From Stieleria tagensis (lineage in GTDB: Bacteria; Planctomycetota; Planctomycetia; Pirellulales; Pirellulaceae), in NCBI RefSeq assembly GCF_024129865.1, contig NZ_JAMYFE010000068.1, positions 24,808-88,807 of the forward strand: 64,000 nt of DNA, in the 5' to 3' direction. Below are positions 16,509-26,098 of the stretch, in pieces. The notes below the pieces were generated by a model, which saw only the letters and a list, made by a program, of their open reading frames with translations, did no database searches and had not been told where the DNA came from. Position numbers and translations under genes: made by a program. Position 1 is the first letter of the stretch. The number at the start of each line of letters is the position of its first letter.

Positions 16509-17531
16509 ATGAGCACATCAACGGGGAACAACAAAAAAGCGCTGATTACCGGGATCACTGGTCAAGACGGCTCGTATCTTGCGGAATTGTTGTTGGATGA
16601 AGGCTATGAAGTGCACGGGATTGTTCGTCGCAGTAGCACATTCAACACCGACCGGATCGAACACATCTATATCGATCCGCACAGTGAGGACGCACGGTTG
16701 TTCCTGCATTACGGTGACCTGACGGATGGTCAAAACCTGACCAACTTGGTGCTGAACATCGAGCCCGACGAGATCTATAACTTGGGTGCCCAGTCACATG
16801 TTCGTGTTTCATTTGACGCGCCGGTCTACACGGTGCAAACGACCGCGGTGGGTGCGTTGAACGTTTTGGAAGCCGCCCGGCAATTGAATCTCAAGAAACC
16901 GACACGCGTGTACCAAGCATCCAGCAGTGAAATGTTTGGTGACGTGATCGAAACGCCGCAAACTGAAAAGACGCCGTTCCAACCGCAAAGCCCCTATGCC
17001 TGTGCCAAGGTTTACGCGTTCCATCAAACCGTCAACTACCGCAACGCCTACGACTTGTTCGCCTGCAACGGGATCCTGTTCAATCACGAATCGCCACGTC
17101 GAGGCGAGACTTTTGTGACGCGCAAGATCACGCGTGCTGCCACACGTATTAAACTTGGTCTGCAAGACAAATTGTACTTGGGCAATTTGGATGCCAAGCG
17201 TGACTGGGGGTACGCCAAAGACTATGTGCGGGGGATGTGGTTAATGCTGCAGCACGACACACCCGACGACTACGTGTTGGCGACCGGCGAGACCTACACG
17301 ATTCGCCAGTTCCTCGATTACACCTTCGAGCACTTGGGATTGGATTGGAAAGACTACGTGGAAACCGATCCACGTTACTTCCGCCCGACCGAAGTCGACT
17401 TGTTGTTAGGCGACGCCAGCAAAGCCAAAGAAGTGCTCGGCTGGGAAGCCGAAACCAGTTGCAAGCAGCTCGCCGAACTCATGGTCGATCACGACATGGA
17501 ACTGGCGAAATCCGAAGCCGCCCGCCAGTAG
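16509..17531 (+). CDS. gmd: GDP-mannose 4,6-dehydratase
   Basis: Converts GDP-D-mannose to GDP-4-keto-6-deoxy-D-mannose, first step to GDP-L-fucose (also to rhamnose or perosamine). Features: [40 protein letters not shown], catalytic YACAK (Tyr163, Lys167), and [19 protein letters not shown]. 340 residues, normal length. It follows fcl after a repeat-filled gap. The stop codon at 17529-17531 lies inside another family A repeat (17526-17550). Confidence 0.97.
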   Translation: MSTSTGNNKKALITGITGQDGSYLAELLLDEGYEVHGIVRRSSTFNTDRIEHIYIDPHSEDARLFLHYGDLTDGQNLTNLVLNIEPDEIYNLGAQSHVRVSFDAPVYTVQTTAVGALNVLEAARQLNLKKPTRVYQASSSEMFGDVIETPQTEKTPFQPQSPYACAKVYAFHQTVNYRNAYDLFACNGILFNHESPRRGETFVTRKITRAATRIKLGLQDKLYLGNLDAKRDWGYAKDYVRGMWLMLQHDTPDDYVLATGETYTIRQFLDYTFEHLGLDWKDYVETDPRYFRPTEVDLLLGDASKAKEVLGWEAETSCKQLAELMVDHDMELAKSEAARQ

Positions 17532-18077
17532 GCCAGGTGCAACCTGGCGCAACTACTTGAACGCCGCCATCATCGCGAGCTAATCCGTCGTTCGCGGGTG
17601 CGTCCAGAAGTTTTGTTTTCATGGCAACCCGATGCGTCAGTTTTGACGTTGCGTTTTTTTAGTAACCCGAAGCGTGAGCGAGGGATTTAGGGTGTTAGCG
17701 GGATCCCTCGCTGACGCTTTTTGAAGTTGCGTTTATGACAGCCCGGGAGGGCGATACACGAATTGCCGGCGGCATGAGCCGTCGGGAATACAAGGGATTG
17801 AAACTGACGCTTCCGGTTGCCAAAAATCAATGCCCCACGCAAAAGCGCAACTTCAAAATTCAGGCATCGCCCTAGGAAAAGCGGATGCCTGACGCACAAG
17901 CCTCACGAAATTTTAAGGCTCATGCCTCTGGTTACCACCGTTTGCACGCGTCCTACCGGCACGCAGCGCGAGCGAGTGAATCGCAACTCCGTGAGAACAA
18001 ACCTACTTGCGTGCCTATCTCGCCGGTATTCAGCCGGATTCCATGCAATCTAACACTCCGCGGCTAACGCCGATCTG
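17532..18077. other. Gene-free repeat region between gmd and the polymerase gene
   Basis: Starts with the rest of a family A repeat. A family F palindrome occupies about 17670-17716 (GCGTGAGCGAGGGAT... and GGATCCCTCGCTGACGC). The remaining ~350 bases have no recognisable gene. A stretch GCCCGGGAGGGCGATACACG near 17742 and its rough complement GGCATCGCCCTAGG near 17863 look like remnants of another inverted repeat. A family A-like piece (CCAGGTCCAGCCTGG) ends at about 18095. Confidence 0.6.
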
Positions 18078-20768
18078 TTGTCCAGGTCCAGCCTGGCATT
18101 CACACCATTGAGAACACCCAGTCGATATCGAAACCCGCCCCACTCACGACGGTGGGCTGCGTCGGCAATGCTCATGCTGCTTGGGATCCTTGCCGTTGTG
18201 TTGGGAGGACTCGCAATCGCCACCAGCTTCGATTTCGGCGGCCAACTCGCGTGGACCCAGTACTGTTTGGCATTAGGAATTGTTGGTGTCTCAGCAGCGA
18301 CATGGTTGGTGTTGGTTGCAGGGCGTTTTCGAGTCTCGCAACGTGGCGAACACCACGACACTGCTGCATCGTCGGTGAAATTTCCTCGCTACACGTTGCT
18401 GTGGCTGATGTCGCTGTGGTGTGGATACATTTATTTCCAATCCATCGATCTGCCCAGTGATTGGGTTAGATGGCTAAGCCCTGGTTCCGCAGCAGCCTAT
18501 ACAGAGTGGCTAGAACCCATTCGGCAGTTGGCTGGTACGCCACAGTCCGACAGCCATCCGATTTCGATCGATGTCGCCCGCACCCGACACGGACTCGCAT
18601 TCTTAATCTGTCTGTTGCCGGTAATTTGGGTCGGAGCAGAAATTTCGCGTGGAGCCCGCGTTGTCCGCGCGCTATTGGCGACGATCTCCATCGGAGCTGG
18701 AATCCATGCAGCTTACGGGATGCTTTGTTTGCTACAGCCGGAACTCAGTTATACCAATACCGATGATGTGCAGCGCGGATTTGGCGGATTCATCAATCCC
18801 AACAACGCCGCGTTGTTCATGAACCTCGGGATCGCTGCTAGTTTGGGGCTACTTACCTGGCAGGTGGTTTCCATCGGCGGTCGTGAAACCGCCTTTTCAA
18901 AGATTGTACCATCAGATGTACTCGACGCTCTGTGTGAAACACGCAGTTGGCCAATCCTCTCCGCACTTTTCCTAAACCTAGCTGGCGTTGCCTGCTGTGG
19001 ATCGCGTGGCGGTCTGTGTGCAATGGTGATAGGCTTGCTAGCAGTCGTTGCAACACGCTTTAAGTGGCGCAAGCAACGCACGTTTTTTATAATTGCGATC
19101 GTGCCACCGATAATCTGGCTGACGTTATTTTTGGCACAGTGGAGAGAAAATAGTGGAGCGGAAAGCATTGTTGAGGTTGACCCTCGCATATCAGTGCGAG
19201 ATGTCAGTGGTGACACACGCATTGGCCATTGGCAAGATGGGTGGGAAGCGTCTCGCAACTACTTCCCCGCTGGGAGTGGAGCAGGGACCTATAGGCATGC
19301 TTATCTTCCTTACCAAGATCATGGGGGACGAAACTGGTTTCACCATGCCGACAATCTCTGGTTAGAAATTCTTGTTGAGCAAGGAATTCTTGGGAGCATT
19401 CTTGCCATCGCAGTGGCGTCGCTCACCATGATTTCAACCATTCGTCTACAGCGTTCTGCAGATTGTCTAGACAATGCAATTTCTATAACAACAACCTATT
19501 TGATTATTGTGATAGGACTCAGTCAGTTGGTTGACTTTGGTCTGCTCTTGCCGGGGACTGCGGTGCTGGTCGTTTTGTTGATCAGCATTGCCACTGTTCG
19601 TTCGAAGAGCAACTTTCCCGACAGTAGGTTTTGTTTCAAAAAATCAGCATTTGCATATATTTTTCAACAGTCTAAATTGCCGGTTCGTACCGTTCTTGGC
19701 GCCGTCGTTATCTTACTGGCGGTATCGCAGCTTCCTTATCTTTTAGAATCTGCAAAGTCTGAAGCTGTCGCTCGTCGTTGCAGCCTCGAATACGGTAAAT
19801 ACAAAAACGACTTGGCGTCGCTTGACCGTATCGTGGCGAAAATACTCCGGCAGTCAGAGTCGCTGCCCACCGGAGAGTTGCTCGTGCAACAATTCAAGTA
19901 TCAATTTCAATCGGCGCGATTAAATGAAATCTCTGAGTTGAAACCTAAGAGCAAAGATGAACTACAAATATTGTTAGCTCAGACACGGCTTGGTAACCGT
20001 GCGTCTAACCAGTTATCTGATTCGTCACGAAAAAATTATCAGTCAGCCTTTGTCACTGCAATCAGAAATACATTCTTTTCGCCATTTTCTCTTCAAGGTC
20101 GCAGTGAATTAATTGCTTTGCAGTTTCAGCATCAAGATAAGAGTTCTCTTGTTCAATTGATAGCTCAATTGGGAAAGCTTCAATGTCGAAATCCTGAGCA
20201 GTTAGTCCGTCTCGCGGAGATCGCAGAAAAAGAAGATGAGTTAGTTTTAGCATCAGAGCTTTTAAGGCGGCTGAATGAGCTGAATCCGAATTACACCGGG
20301 TATAGTGTTGAGTTTGCGTCTCGGAATTATTCAGCTGACTTGACCTTCTTGGTCCCTTTGAACCGTCGCAACCAGGTGCGAGCCGCTAAGCACATCCTTG
20401 ACCACCAAGATCAGCGGGCTGTTCTGGCCGGTCGGGCTGATGCGTTTTTGGAACAGTCCATACGGCACTTTCACTGCAATGAATGCAGCACGAATTTAGA
20501 GAATTCCGATTGTGAATTTCTCACTGCAAAAGTCCTGTTCGATCTCGGCAAGGACTCAGACGCACTCAAGCATCTAAAGCAATCTATAGAATTAACTCCT
20601 GCGGATGCGGCAAAACGGGTGATTTACGTGACTAAGCTTGTAGAAGCAGGGGATTTGGAGGCAGCTATTTTAGAAGCACAGAAAGCAAAGAATGAGCTTC
20701 CTGCCGATCCCCGTTTCGAACAGCTCCTTGCTAGGATTGCAAGAATAGAGCAGCAGGGCAATCAGTAG
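18078..20768 (+). CDS. O-antigen ligase/polymerase (Wzy/WaaL-like) with long C-terminal helical/TPR-like domain
   Basis: 896 residues. About a dozen hydrophobic segments fill residues ~30-560. The Wzy_C-type core has FGGFINPNNAALFMNLG, CCGSRGGLCAMVIG and HHADNLWLEILVEQGILG. From ~600 to the end the protein is soluble, with helical-repeat character (SDALKHLKQSIELTPADAAK, DLEAAILEAQKAKNELPAD), read as TPR. The start is uncertain: TTG 18078, TTG 18108 or ATG 18168. Codon use shifts to AT-rich from about 19 kb, inside this gene. It joins or ligates glycan repeat units in the periplasm. A second Wzy-like gene lies at 28120. Confidence 0.82.
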   Translation: MSRSSLAFTPLRTPSRYRNPPHSRRWAASAMLMLLGILAVVLGGLAIATSFDFGGQLAWTQYCLALGIVGVSAATWLVLVAGRFRVSQRGEHHDTAASSVKFPRYTLLWLMSLWCGYIYFQSIDLPSDWVRWLSPGSAAAYTEWLEPIRQLAGTPQSDSHPISIDVARTRHGLAFLICLLPVIWVGAEISRGARVVRALLATISIGAGIHAAYGMLCLLQPELSYTNTDDVQRGFGGFINPNNAALFMNLGIAASLGLLTWQVVSIGGRETAFSKIVPSDVLDALCETRSWPILSALFLNLAGVACCGSRGGLCAMVIGLLAVVATRFKWRKQRTFFIIAIVPPIIWLTLFLAQWRENSGAESIVEVDPRISVRDVSGDTRIGHWQDGWEASRNYFPAGSGAGTYRHAYLPYQDHGGRNWFHHADNLWLEILVEQGILGSILAIAVASLTMISTIRLQRSADCLDNAISITTTYLIIVIGLSQLVDFGLLLPGTAVLVVLLISIATVRSKSNFPDSRFCFKKSAFAYIFQQSKLPVRTVLGAVVILLAVSQLPYLLESAKSEAVARRCSLEYGKYKNDLASLDRIVAKILRQSESLPTGELLVQQFKYQFQSARLNEISELKPKSKDELQILLAQTRLGNRASNQLSDSSRKNYQSAFVTAIRNTFFSPFSLQGRSELIALQFQHQDKSSLVQLIAQLGKLQCRNPEQLVRLAEIAEKEDELVLASELLRRLNELNPNYTGYSVEFASRNYSADLTFLVPLNRRNQVRAAKHILDHQDQRAVLAGRADAFLEQSIRHFHCNECSTNLENSDCEFLTAKVLFDLGKDSDALKHLKQSIELTPADAAKRVIYVTKLVEAGDLEAAILEAQKAKNELPADPRFEQLLARIARIEQQGNQ

Positions 20769-20939
20769 GTCTTTCAAGACAAAAACAAACCAATGTTGGA
20801 TTGTTGATTGGGTTAAAGTCATTGTCTTGCATGTTATGAGCCAGTTAGTGAAAGAACAATCGCGACGGCGAAGAAAAGTAAAATCGCAAGATTTGCTGTT
20901 GAGATTTTGGCATTCCGAAAAGAGATCTAGAGCCTAGAT

Positions 20940-21641
20940 ATGAAAAAAACAATAAGAAACTTTTTGCGACGCGCAATCGGAAGTAGGTCTCTTCCGTTCC
21001 CAAACGATCGATTGCGAGTCGTTGCCGAAGCAATTGAATACGTCTCGACAATGTCGAGATTTGATTCTCCTGACGCTCAAGACTCCCTTCGAGGCGATTA
21101 CCTTGAATTCGGAGTCTGGCGAGGAGACACGTTTGCATTCGCTTGTGGTCAAGGCGAGAAATGGATGCCATCTATGCGGTTCTTTGCCTTTGATAGTTTC
21201 GAAGGACTGCCTGAACCAAAAGGAAGTGATGCAAACTCAGAGTTCCAGCAAGGGCAATTCTGCTGTTCTCTTGAAAAATTCATGGAGAATCTCAAGCGGA
21301 AAAACATCTCGCGGGAAAAATTTGAAACGATTGAAGGTTGGTTTGATAAATCATTGACTCCAGAGACCGTGGCTTTGCACAAAATCCATATCGCTTCGGT
21401 CAGTTATATCGACTGCGATCTATACGAGTCCTGCGTTCCGGTTCTAGAGTTTCTCTCACCACTGATTCGCCAGGGATCAATATTGATGTTTGACGATTGG
21501 TTCTGCTTTCGAAGCTCCCCAAAACTTGGCGTGCAGCGAGCAACTTCAGAGTGGTTGTCACGAAACACAAAATTTGAACTCATTCCATGGAAGACCTTTG
21601 GTCCCTATGGAAAAGCGTTCTTCGTAAATTTCGATATCTAG
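20940..21641 (+). CDS. TylF/MycF-like O-methyltransferase
   Basis: 233 residues of the macrocin-O-methyltransferase (TylF) family. Motifs: GDYLEFGVWRGDTFAFA (SAM site), FFAFDSFEGLPEP, and the metal-binding IDCDLYESCVPVLEFL with MFDDW. These Mg-dependent enzymes methylate sugar hydroxyls, which fits a decorating role on the polysaccharide. It is AT-rich like its neighbours and separated by 170 bases from the polymerase gene. Eleven bases separate it from the next methyltransferase, so the two are probably co-transcribed. Confidence 0.85.
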   Translation: MKKTIRNFLRRAIGSRSLPFPNDRLRVVAEAIEYVSTMSRFDSPDAQDSLRGDYLEFGVWRGDTFAFACGQGEKWMPSMRFFAFDSFEGLPEPKGSDANSEFQQGQFCCSLEKFMENLKRKNISREKFETIEGWFDKSLTPETVALHKIHIASVSYIDCDLYESCVPVLEFLSPLIRQGSILMFDDWFCFRSSPKLGVQRATSEWLSRNTKFELIPWKTFGPYGKAFFVNFDI

Positions 21642-21652
21642 GATAACGCATT

Positions 21653-22276
21653 ATGGCCGAAAGAATTTCCCCCGAGTCTCCCGCGTTCAAGAATCGTTGG
21701 TTTCGGCTCCGTCGAGGTTTTATTCCCTGGATCTCATTTAAGGGTAATGCATACCGGAAAGCATTTTACTTTCGGTATCAATGGGTGAGTCAGTTTTCTA
21801 GCGGGAAAAGAGTTCTTGATGTCCCATGCGGAATGGGATGGGGGACATCATTGATTAAAAACACAGAAAAACTGATTGGAATTGATATTGCAGAGGATGC
21901 AATTAGCGAGGCAAACGCTCGGTATGGAAATGTGGCGTCGTTTGAGGTGGGGTCAATGGATGATCTGGGGTTTGGTGACGAAACTTTTGACGTTGTTGCT
22001 TGTTTGGAAGGAATCGAGCATGTCGACATTTCGATTGGAAAAAAGTTTTTGCAAGAGAGTTTTCGAGTTCTCGCAAAAAACGGTTTGCTTCTGATTTCGT
22101 CGCCTCACACTGAGTCAGGAGAACACAGTGGGAATCCTTTTCACGTTCATGAATATTCGAAGGACGAACTAGCAGACATGTTGGAGAAGCATTTTTCTAT
22201 CGACAGCGTGTCGCATCGAAAAGTGGATAATCTCGTGGTCGACTATTTCGTTTGTCGGAAAGCAGCGACGAGTTGA
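21653..22276 (+). CDS. Class I SAM-dependent methyltransferase
   Basis: 207 residues. Methyltransf_11/25-type core: VLDVPCGMGWGTSLI (motif I), LIGIDIAEDAISEA, FDVVACLEGIEHVDI (motif IV), and LAKNGLLLISSPH. The region FRYQWVSQF before motif I recurs in sugar-cluster methyltransferases. Target unknown; probably a glycan or lipid intermediate. It follows the TylF-like gene closely and precedes the toroid protein. Confidence 0.82.
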   Translation: MAERISPESPAFKNRWFRLRRGFIPWISFKGNAYRKAFYFRYQWVSQFSSGKRVLDVPCGMGWGTSLIKNTEKLIGIDIAEDAISEANARYGNVASFEVGSMDDLGFGDETFDVVACLEGIEHVDISIGKKFLQESFRVLAKNGLLLISSPHTESGEHSGNPFHVHEYSKDELADMLEKHFSIDSVSHRKVDNLVVDYFVCRKAATS

Positions 22277-22320
22277 AGTTTGGCATTCGTAAGTTAAAGA
22301 AAGTGCATAGCAAAAGTCTT

Positions 22321-23502
22321 ATGAATAACGATGTTAGAAAGAGTATCGCTGAGTCATGGAAGAGAGTTTGTGCTTGGCATCGAGCAACCCTCCAAGATTG
22401 CTTAATTGGTCTGCATATCAGCGGCGAACCAAACCTGATGGCAACGTGCTTTGAGATACTTGGAAGCGAATGCTGTGGAGAGCTTGACTCGCTTAATCAA
22501 GACCAAAAAGATAGGCTCGCGGTATGTATTCAGGAAACACAAGATTCTGAGACTGGCTTCTTTTCGCCAGGAGAATTAGATCGCGGTCAGTTGTCGAGTC
22601 ATAGCGCATCGTACATTCGGATGCAGGCTACCTATTTTAGCATTCATGCATTGAATGCCCTGGGAGAAAAGCCCCTCTTCCCGGTTCGCATTGCCGAAAA
22701 GCTTTCAAATGCGGATTTTGCGGAAGGTTGGATTGATGCTGGAAATTGGAGGAACCCCTGGCTGCAAAGTAACAATGTAATGTTTGCGTTAACTTTTTTG
22801 CAGGCAAGCGATGGATTCACAAAAGGAGCTGGTTTTGGCCAAGGGCGAGCTTTTGACGCTATTCTTGACTATCTTGACGATCGTCAAGATTCCATTAGCG
22901 GTATGTGGCAGCCAGACGACGGGCGTGATGATCGCAACGCGGCATTCGCTGCCTATCATTTTTTTCCGTACTTCTATTTTCGTGGTCGAGAGCCGAAATT
23001 CCAAGCGGAAGCGATCGATACGCTTATTTCTTTGATGCAGCCGGATGGTTTTTTTGGTTACGGAGTTGGTAAAAGCGGCGCCTGTGAAGACCTTGATGTC
23101 ATTCACTCACTTGTTCTGCTTTCTACGACTTGCCAGCATCGTAAGGATGATATTCAGGAACTAATGCATACAACACTTCAGTCGCATTTTGGCATTCAAA
23201 ATAGTGATGGCGGATTTCCTAACTATCTTAAATATCGAGTTTCGCTGAGAGAGTTTGCGAAGAATCCAGGTATGATCAAAGCCTATTGTACAGGGCGCGC
23301 GCAGCGATGGCGATACAGTGGATGGACTAAGTTGGACTGTTTGAAGGGCTGTTCGGATACGTGGGGCGGATGGTTTCGGCCGCTGAGTATGAAATTGATT
23401 TCTGGTTATCTTTTCGAGCAGGAGTTGTGTCAATCAGGTCAATATAGGGCTTTGCCGGGTTTGGGTTGGCATTTTAGCACCCCCGAGCAAGGTGGCTCTT
23501 AG
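22321..23502 (+). CDS. Unidentified helical-toroid-like protein in the glycan cluster
   Basis: About 393 residues from ATG 22321; the frame is open to a TTG at 22252 that would overlap the preceding gene. I do not recognise a named family. Repeated motifs such as QNSDGGFPNY, MQPDGFFGYG and QETQDSETGFFSP, spaced across the protein with alternating helices, resemble the alpha/alpha-toroid of terpene cyclases, prenyltransferases and some polysaccharide lyases. An acidic CEDLDVIHSL and paired tryptophans near the end (CSDTWGGWFRP) may mark a binding cleft. No signal peptide, so cytoplasmic. It lies between a methyltransferase and the flippase, six bases before the latter. Confidence 0.6.
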   Translation: MNNDVRKSIAESWKRVCAWHRATLQDCLIGLHISGEPNLMATCFEILGSECCGELDSLNQDQKDRLAVCIQETQDSETGFFSPGELDRGQLSSHSASYIRMQATYFSIHALNALGEKPLFPVRIAEKLSNADFAEGWIDAGNWRNPWLQSNNVMFALTFLQASDGFTKGAGFGQGRAFDAILDYLDDRQDSISGMWQPDDGRDDRNAAFAAYHFFPYFYFRGREPKFQAEAIDTLISLMQPDGFFGYGVGKSGACEDLDVIHSLVLLSTTCQHRKDDIQELMHTTLQSHFGIQNSDGGFPNYLKYRVSLREFAKNPGMIKAYCTGRAQRWRYSGWTKLDCLKGCSDTWGGWFRPLSMKLISGYLFEQELCQSGQYRALPGLGWHFSTPEQGGS

Positions 23503-23508
23503 GCGTCG

Positions 23509-25056
23509 ATGCGACAAGCAAACCTTTTAATTTTAAATACGATCGTTTCGTATTTGAGTCTTGCAATCAAGATTATTGCGGGGCTTCTTACCATTCGGTT
23601 TCTTCTTGCGGAGATGGGTGCAGAGAACTACGGTATTTACTCAACTCTCGCCGCTAGCAGCGCATTGCTTTCAGTGGTGCAGTCAGGTGTCGCAGATGGC
23701 GCACGTAGGCATATGTCGATCGAGGTGGGGACCGGGGATACAGTCGCTCTAGCAGGGGTGTTTAATAGCACGCTCGTGCTCTTGGCCTGTTCCGCTATCG
23801 GAATTTTGGTGCTAGGCTTTTCCGCGACCGATTTCGTTTTAAGTGTGATCGAGGTGTCGCCAGATCGACTGCCGGCATGTCGCTTCGCGTATTACTGTTC
23901 TGTACTTAGTCTCGCGAGCATTTCGGCAGCAATTCCCTGGCAAGCGTTTCTTTCATCGCGACAGCAGATTTCGTTTCTTTCCGCGATTTCTACTGCTCAA
24001 GCACTTTTAACGCTTTTGGGAGTTGGACTACTGCCTATTGTTCCCGGGGATCCAATTGCTGTGTATTCAGCTTTGGTGTTGGCAGTTTATGCACTGACTT
24101 CGACTGCTGTGTGCGTCTATTGCATGTACGGGAACCCACCGTCCAGGCCTAGTTGGTCGGCAGTGGACGGCCGCAAGATGCTGTCTATTGTTAAGTTTGG
24201 TGGGTGGATTGTGTTTGAATCCGTTGCTATCGCTCTTCGCGAGAAGGGATCATTAGTACTGCTGACGTCAAGTTTTGGTCCTGTCACCACAGCAGCCTAC
24301 GATATTGCCCTTCGCCTGGGAAACCAATTTACTAGCCTGGCGATGACAGTCGCAAACGCGGTTGCTCCTGCTTTGACTAACGCTGAAGGGCGGGGCGATA
24401 CCCGTTTTGCGATCAGGCTAGGTGATGTGCTTTCGCGTTACTCTGCTCATATAACGTGTGCATTCTTGGTCCCATTTTTGCTTGAAACTTCAGTAATACT
24501 TGAGTGGGTCATTGGAGCGAGCACTTCGGAGATGGTAGTCTTTTCGCGAATCGTTATGGTTAGCCGATTTGTCGGGGTGCTGAGTTGGGGAGATGGAATC
24601 GTTGCAAAGTCGAGGAATCGAATTGCGTTGCTGAGTCTGGGGTTAACGCTGCCGTTTTTTCTTGCGTTTGGTTTTTGTGTTTTTGCGTATCGCTTAGGCA
24701 ATAGTCAGAAGATTCTTTTGCCTGTGGCAATGCTTTTTGTCACGGCATTGGGTAGTTTTTGGTTCAGGCCCTGGCATGTTCGAAGGCAAAGTGGACTAGC
24801 CTGGAGGACATTTTTTGACGACGTAATCTTAAACGTGCTTAAATCAAATTTGCCAGCAATTCTGGTTGCTGTTGCATTGCATTTTTGTTTTCCAACGGGC
24901 GTTTTCAGGCTGATAGTTGTTGTATTTGGATATAGTTTTACTGCAGCTGTGTTTGTCTGGAAGTTTGGTATTTCTGGAATGGAGCGGGATCGTTTTTCTG
25001 ATTTGATCCGTATCGGGATGCGTCGGATGAGCTTTCTTTTTGACAAGGTTTGTTAA
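23509..25056 (+). CDS. Wzx-type polysaccharide flippase (MOP superfamily)
   Basis: 515 residues with 12-14 hydrophobic segments throughout. The N-terminus NTIVSYLSLAIKIIAGLLTI and MGAENYGIYSTL are characteristic of the polysaccharide biosynthesis/oligosaccharide flippase group. It moves lipid-linked repeat units to the periplasmic face for polymerisation. It starts six bases after the toroid gene's stop. Specificity cannot be predicted. Confidence 0.88.
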   Translation: MRQANLLILNTIVSYLSLAIKIIAGLLTIRFLLAEMGAENYGIYSTLAASSALLSVVQSGVADGARRHMSIEVGTGDTVALAGVFNSTLVLLACSAIGILVLGFSATDFVLSVIEVSPDRLPACRFAYYCSVLSLASISAAIPWQAFLSSRQQISFLSAISTAQALLTLLGVGLLPIVPGDPIAVYSALVLAVYALTSTAVCVYCMYGNPPSRPSWSAVDGRKMLSIVKFGGWIVFESVAIALREKGSLVLLTSSFGPVTTAAYDIALRLGNQFTSLAMTVANAVAPALTNAEGRGDTRFAIRLGDVLSRYSAHITCAFLVPFLLETSVILEWVIGASTSEMVVFSRIVMVSRFVGVLSWGDGIVAKSRNRIALLSLGLTLPFFLAFGFCVFAYRLGNSQKILLPVAMLFVTALGSFWFRPWHVRRQSGLAWRTFFDDVILNVLKSNLPAILVAVALHFCFPTGVFRLIVVVFGYSFTAAVFVWKFGISGMERDRFSDLIRIGMRRMSFLFDKVC

Positions 25057-25105
25057 AGGATGCGTGTCTTGTTTTTGCTAAGTGTTTGTTGGCGAGTTGA
25101 AGACA

Positions 25106-26098
25106 ATGCCTGAGCAACTGTCTATCTCAGCAGTCATTCCTGCCTATAATGCCGAGGCTTTTGTTGCGGAGGCAATCGAGTCCGCGCTGAATCAAAGTCG
25201 CCCCCCAAAGGAGATTCTTGTCGTTGACGATTGCTCAACCGATCAAACGGTTCAAATTGCTTCGGCATTTCCGGTAAAGGTAATTTGTCTTTCCGAAAAT
25301 TCAGGGCACGCAGTCGCACGTAATCTCGCAATTGAAAATGTTTCGAATCCACTGATTGCTTGGCTCGATGCTGACGATGTGTGGAATCGAGATCATCTCG
25401 AAGAGGTCGCTGGATTGCTCGACGCCGATGAGCGAGTTGGCGTTGCTTGCTCGCCCGTGGAGATGTTCGGTGAGCGATCGGGAATTCGCGACTGCATTTA
25501 CACCGATCGGAAGTCAGTCAATGCCTTTGACGCTTGTTTTAGCGGAACGTGTATTCCTGCGATGTCTGCGGTAACGCGGACAGCGGATGTCAGGATGGTT
25601 GGTGGCTTTGATGCGTCGTACCGAACCGCACCAGATTTCGATTTCTGGCTGCGGCTATCAACTCGGACGCAATTTGCGTCGACGCCGAGGGTCACTGCCA
25701 GGTATCGATGGCATGGTGGGCAGATCAGTTCCGCATCAGCGCACAGCTTGATCTCTGCTCGGCAATACCGGGCAATCTACCGAGCACGAAGTGAGTTTTT
25801 GAATCACGCAGATGCATGCAAGCTTGGGGTGGATGTCGTGGCATACTGGCGCAAGGCAAACGCATTGCTCATTCGTGATGCAAAGATTGCGGCGCTTGCA
25901 GGGAATCGCGATTTGATTCATGAACTTCAGGAAATCGGTCAGGAGTTTCTGCCGCTCGATCAGAAGACGAAGTGGTTCCTAAAGCTGTTGAAATGGTCTC
26001 CGAGATCTGCAAATCGGCTGGCTGCTGAGTTTAGAAATCTGCTCAGGCCAAATCGGAAGACATGCAGGAATTTAGAAAGCAAACTGGGAGCGTCATAG
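25106..26098 (+). CDS. Glycosyltransferase family 2
   Basis: 330 residues. GT-A fold: SISAVIPAYNAEAFVAEAI, ILVVDDCSTDQTVQIA, and the DXD segment WLDADDVWN. An acceptor region FDASYRTAPDFDFWLRLS follows, ending with basic residues. The start is set at ATG 25106 and not at the upstream ATG 25082 because the N-terminal strand follows directly. Transfers a sugar from a nucleotide donor on the cytoplasmic face. It ends one base before the next glycosyltransferase's TTG start. Confidence 0.9.
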   Translation: MPEQLSISAVIPAYNAEAFVAEAIESALNQSRPPKEILVVDDCSTDQTVQIASAFPVKVICLSENSGHAVARNLAIENVSNPLIAWLDADDVWNRDHLEEVAGLLDADERVGVACSPVEMFGERSGIRDCIYTDRKSVNAFDACFSGTCIPAMSAVTRTADVRMVGGFDASYRTAPDFDFWLRLSTRTQFASTPRVTARYRWHGGQISSASAHSLISARQYRAIYRARSEFLNHADACKLGVDVVAYWRKANALLIRDAKIAALAGNRDLIHELQEIGQEFLPLDQKTKWFLKLLKWSPRSANRLAAEFRNLLRPNRKTCRNLESKLGAS

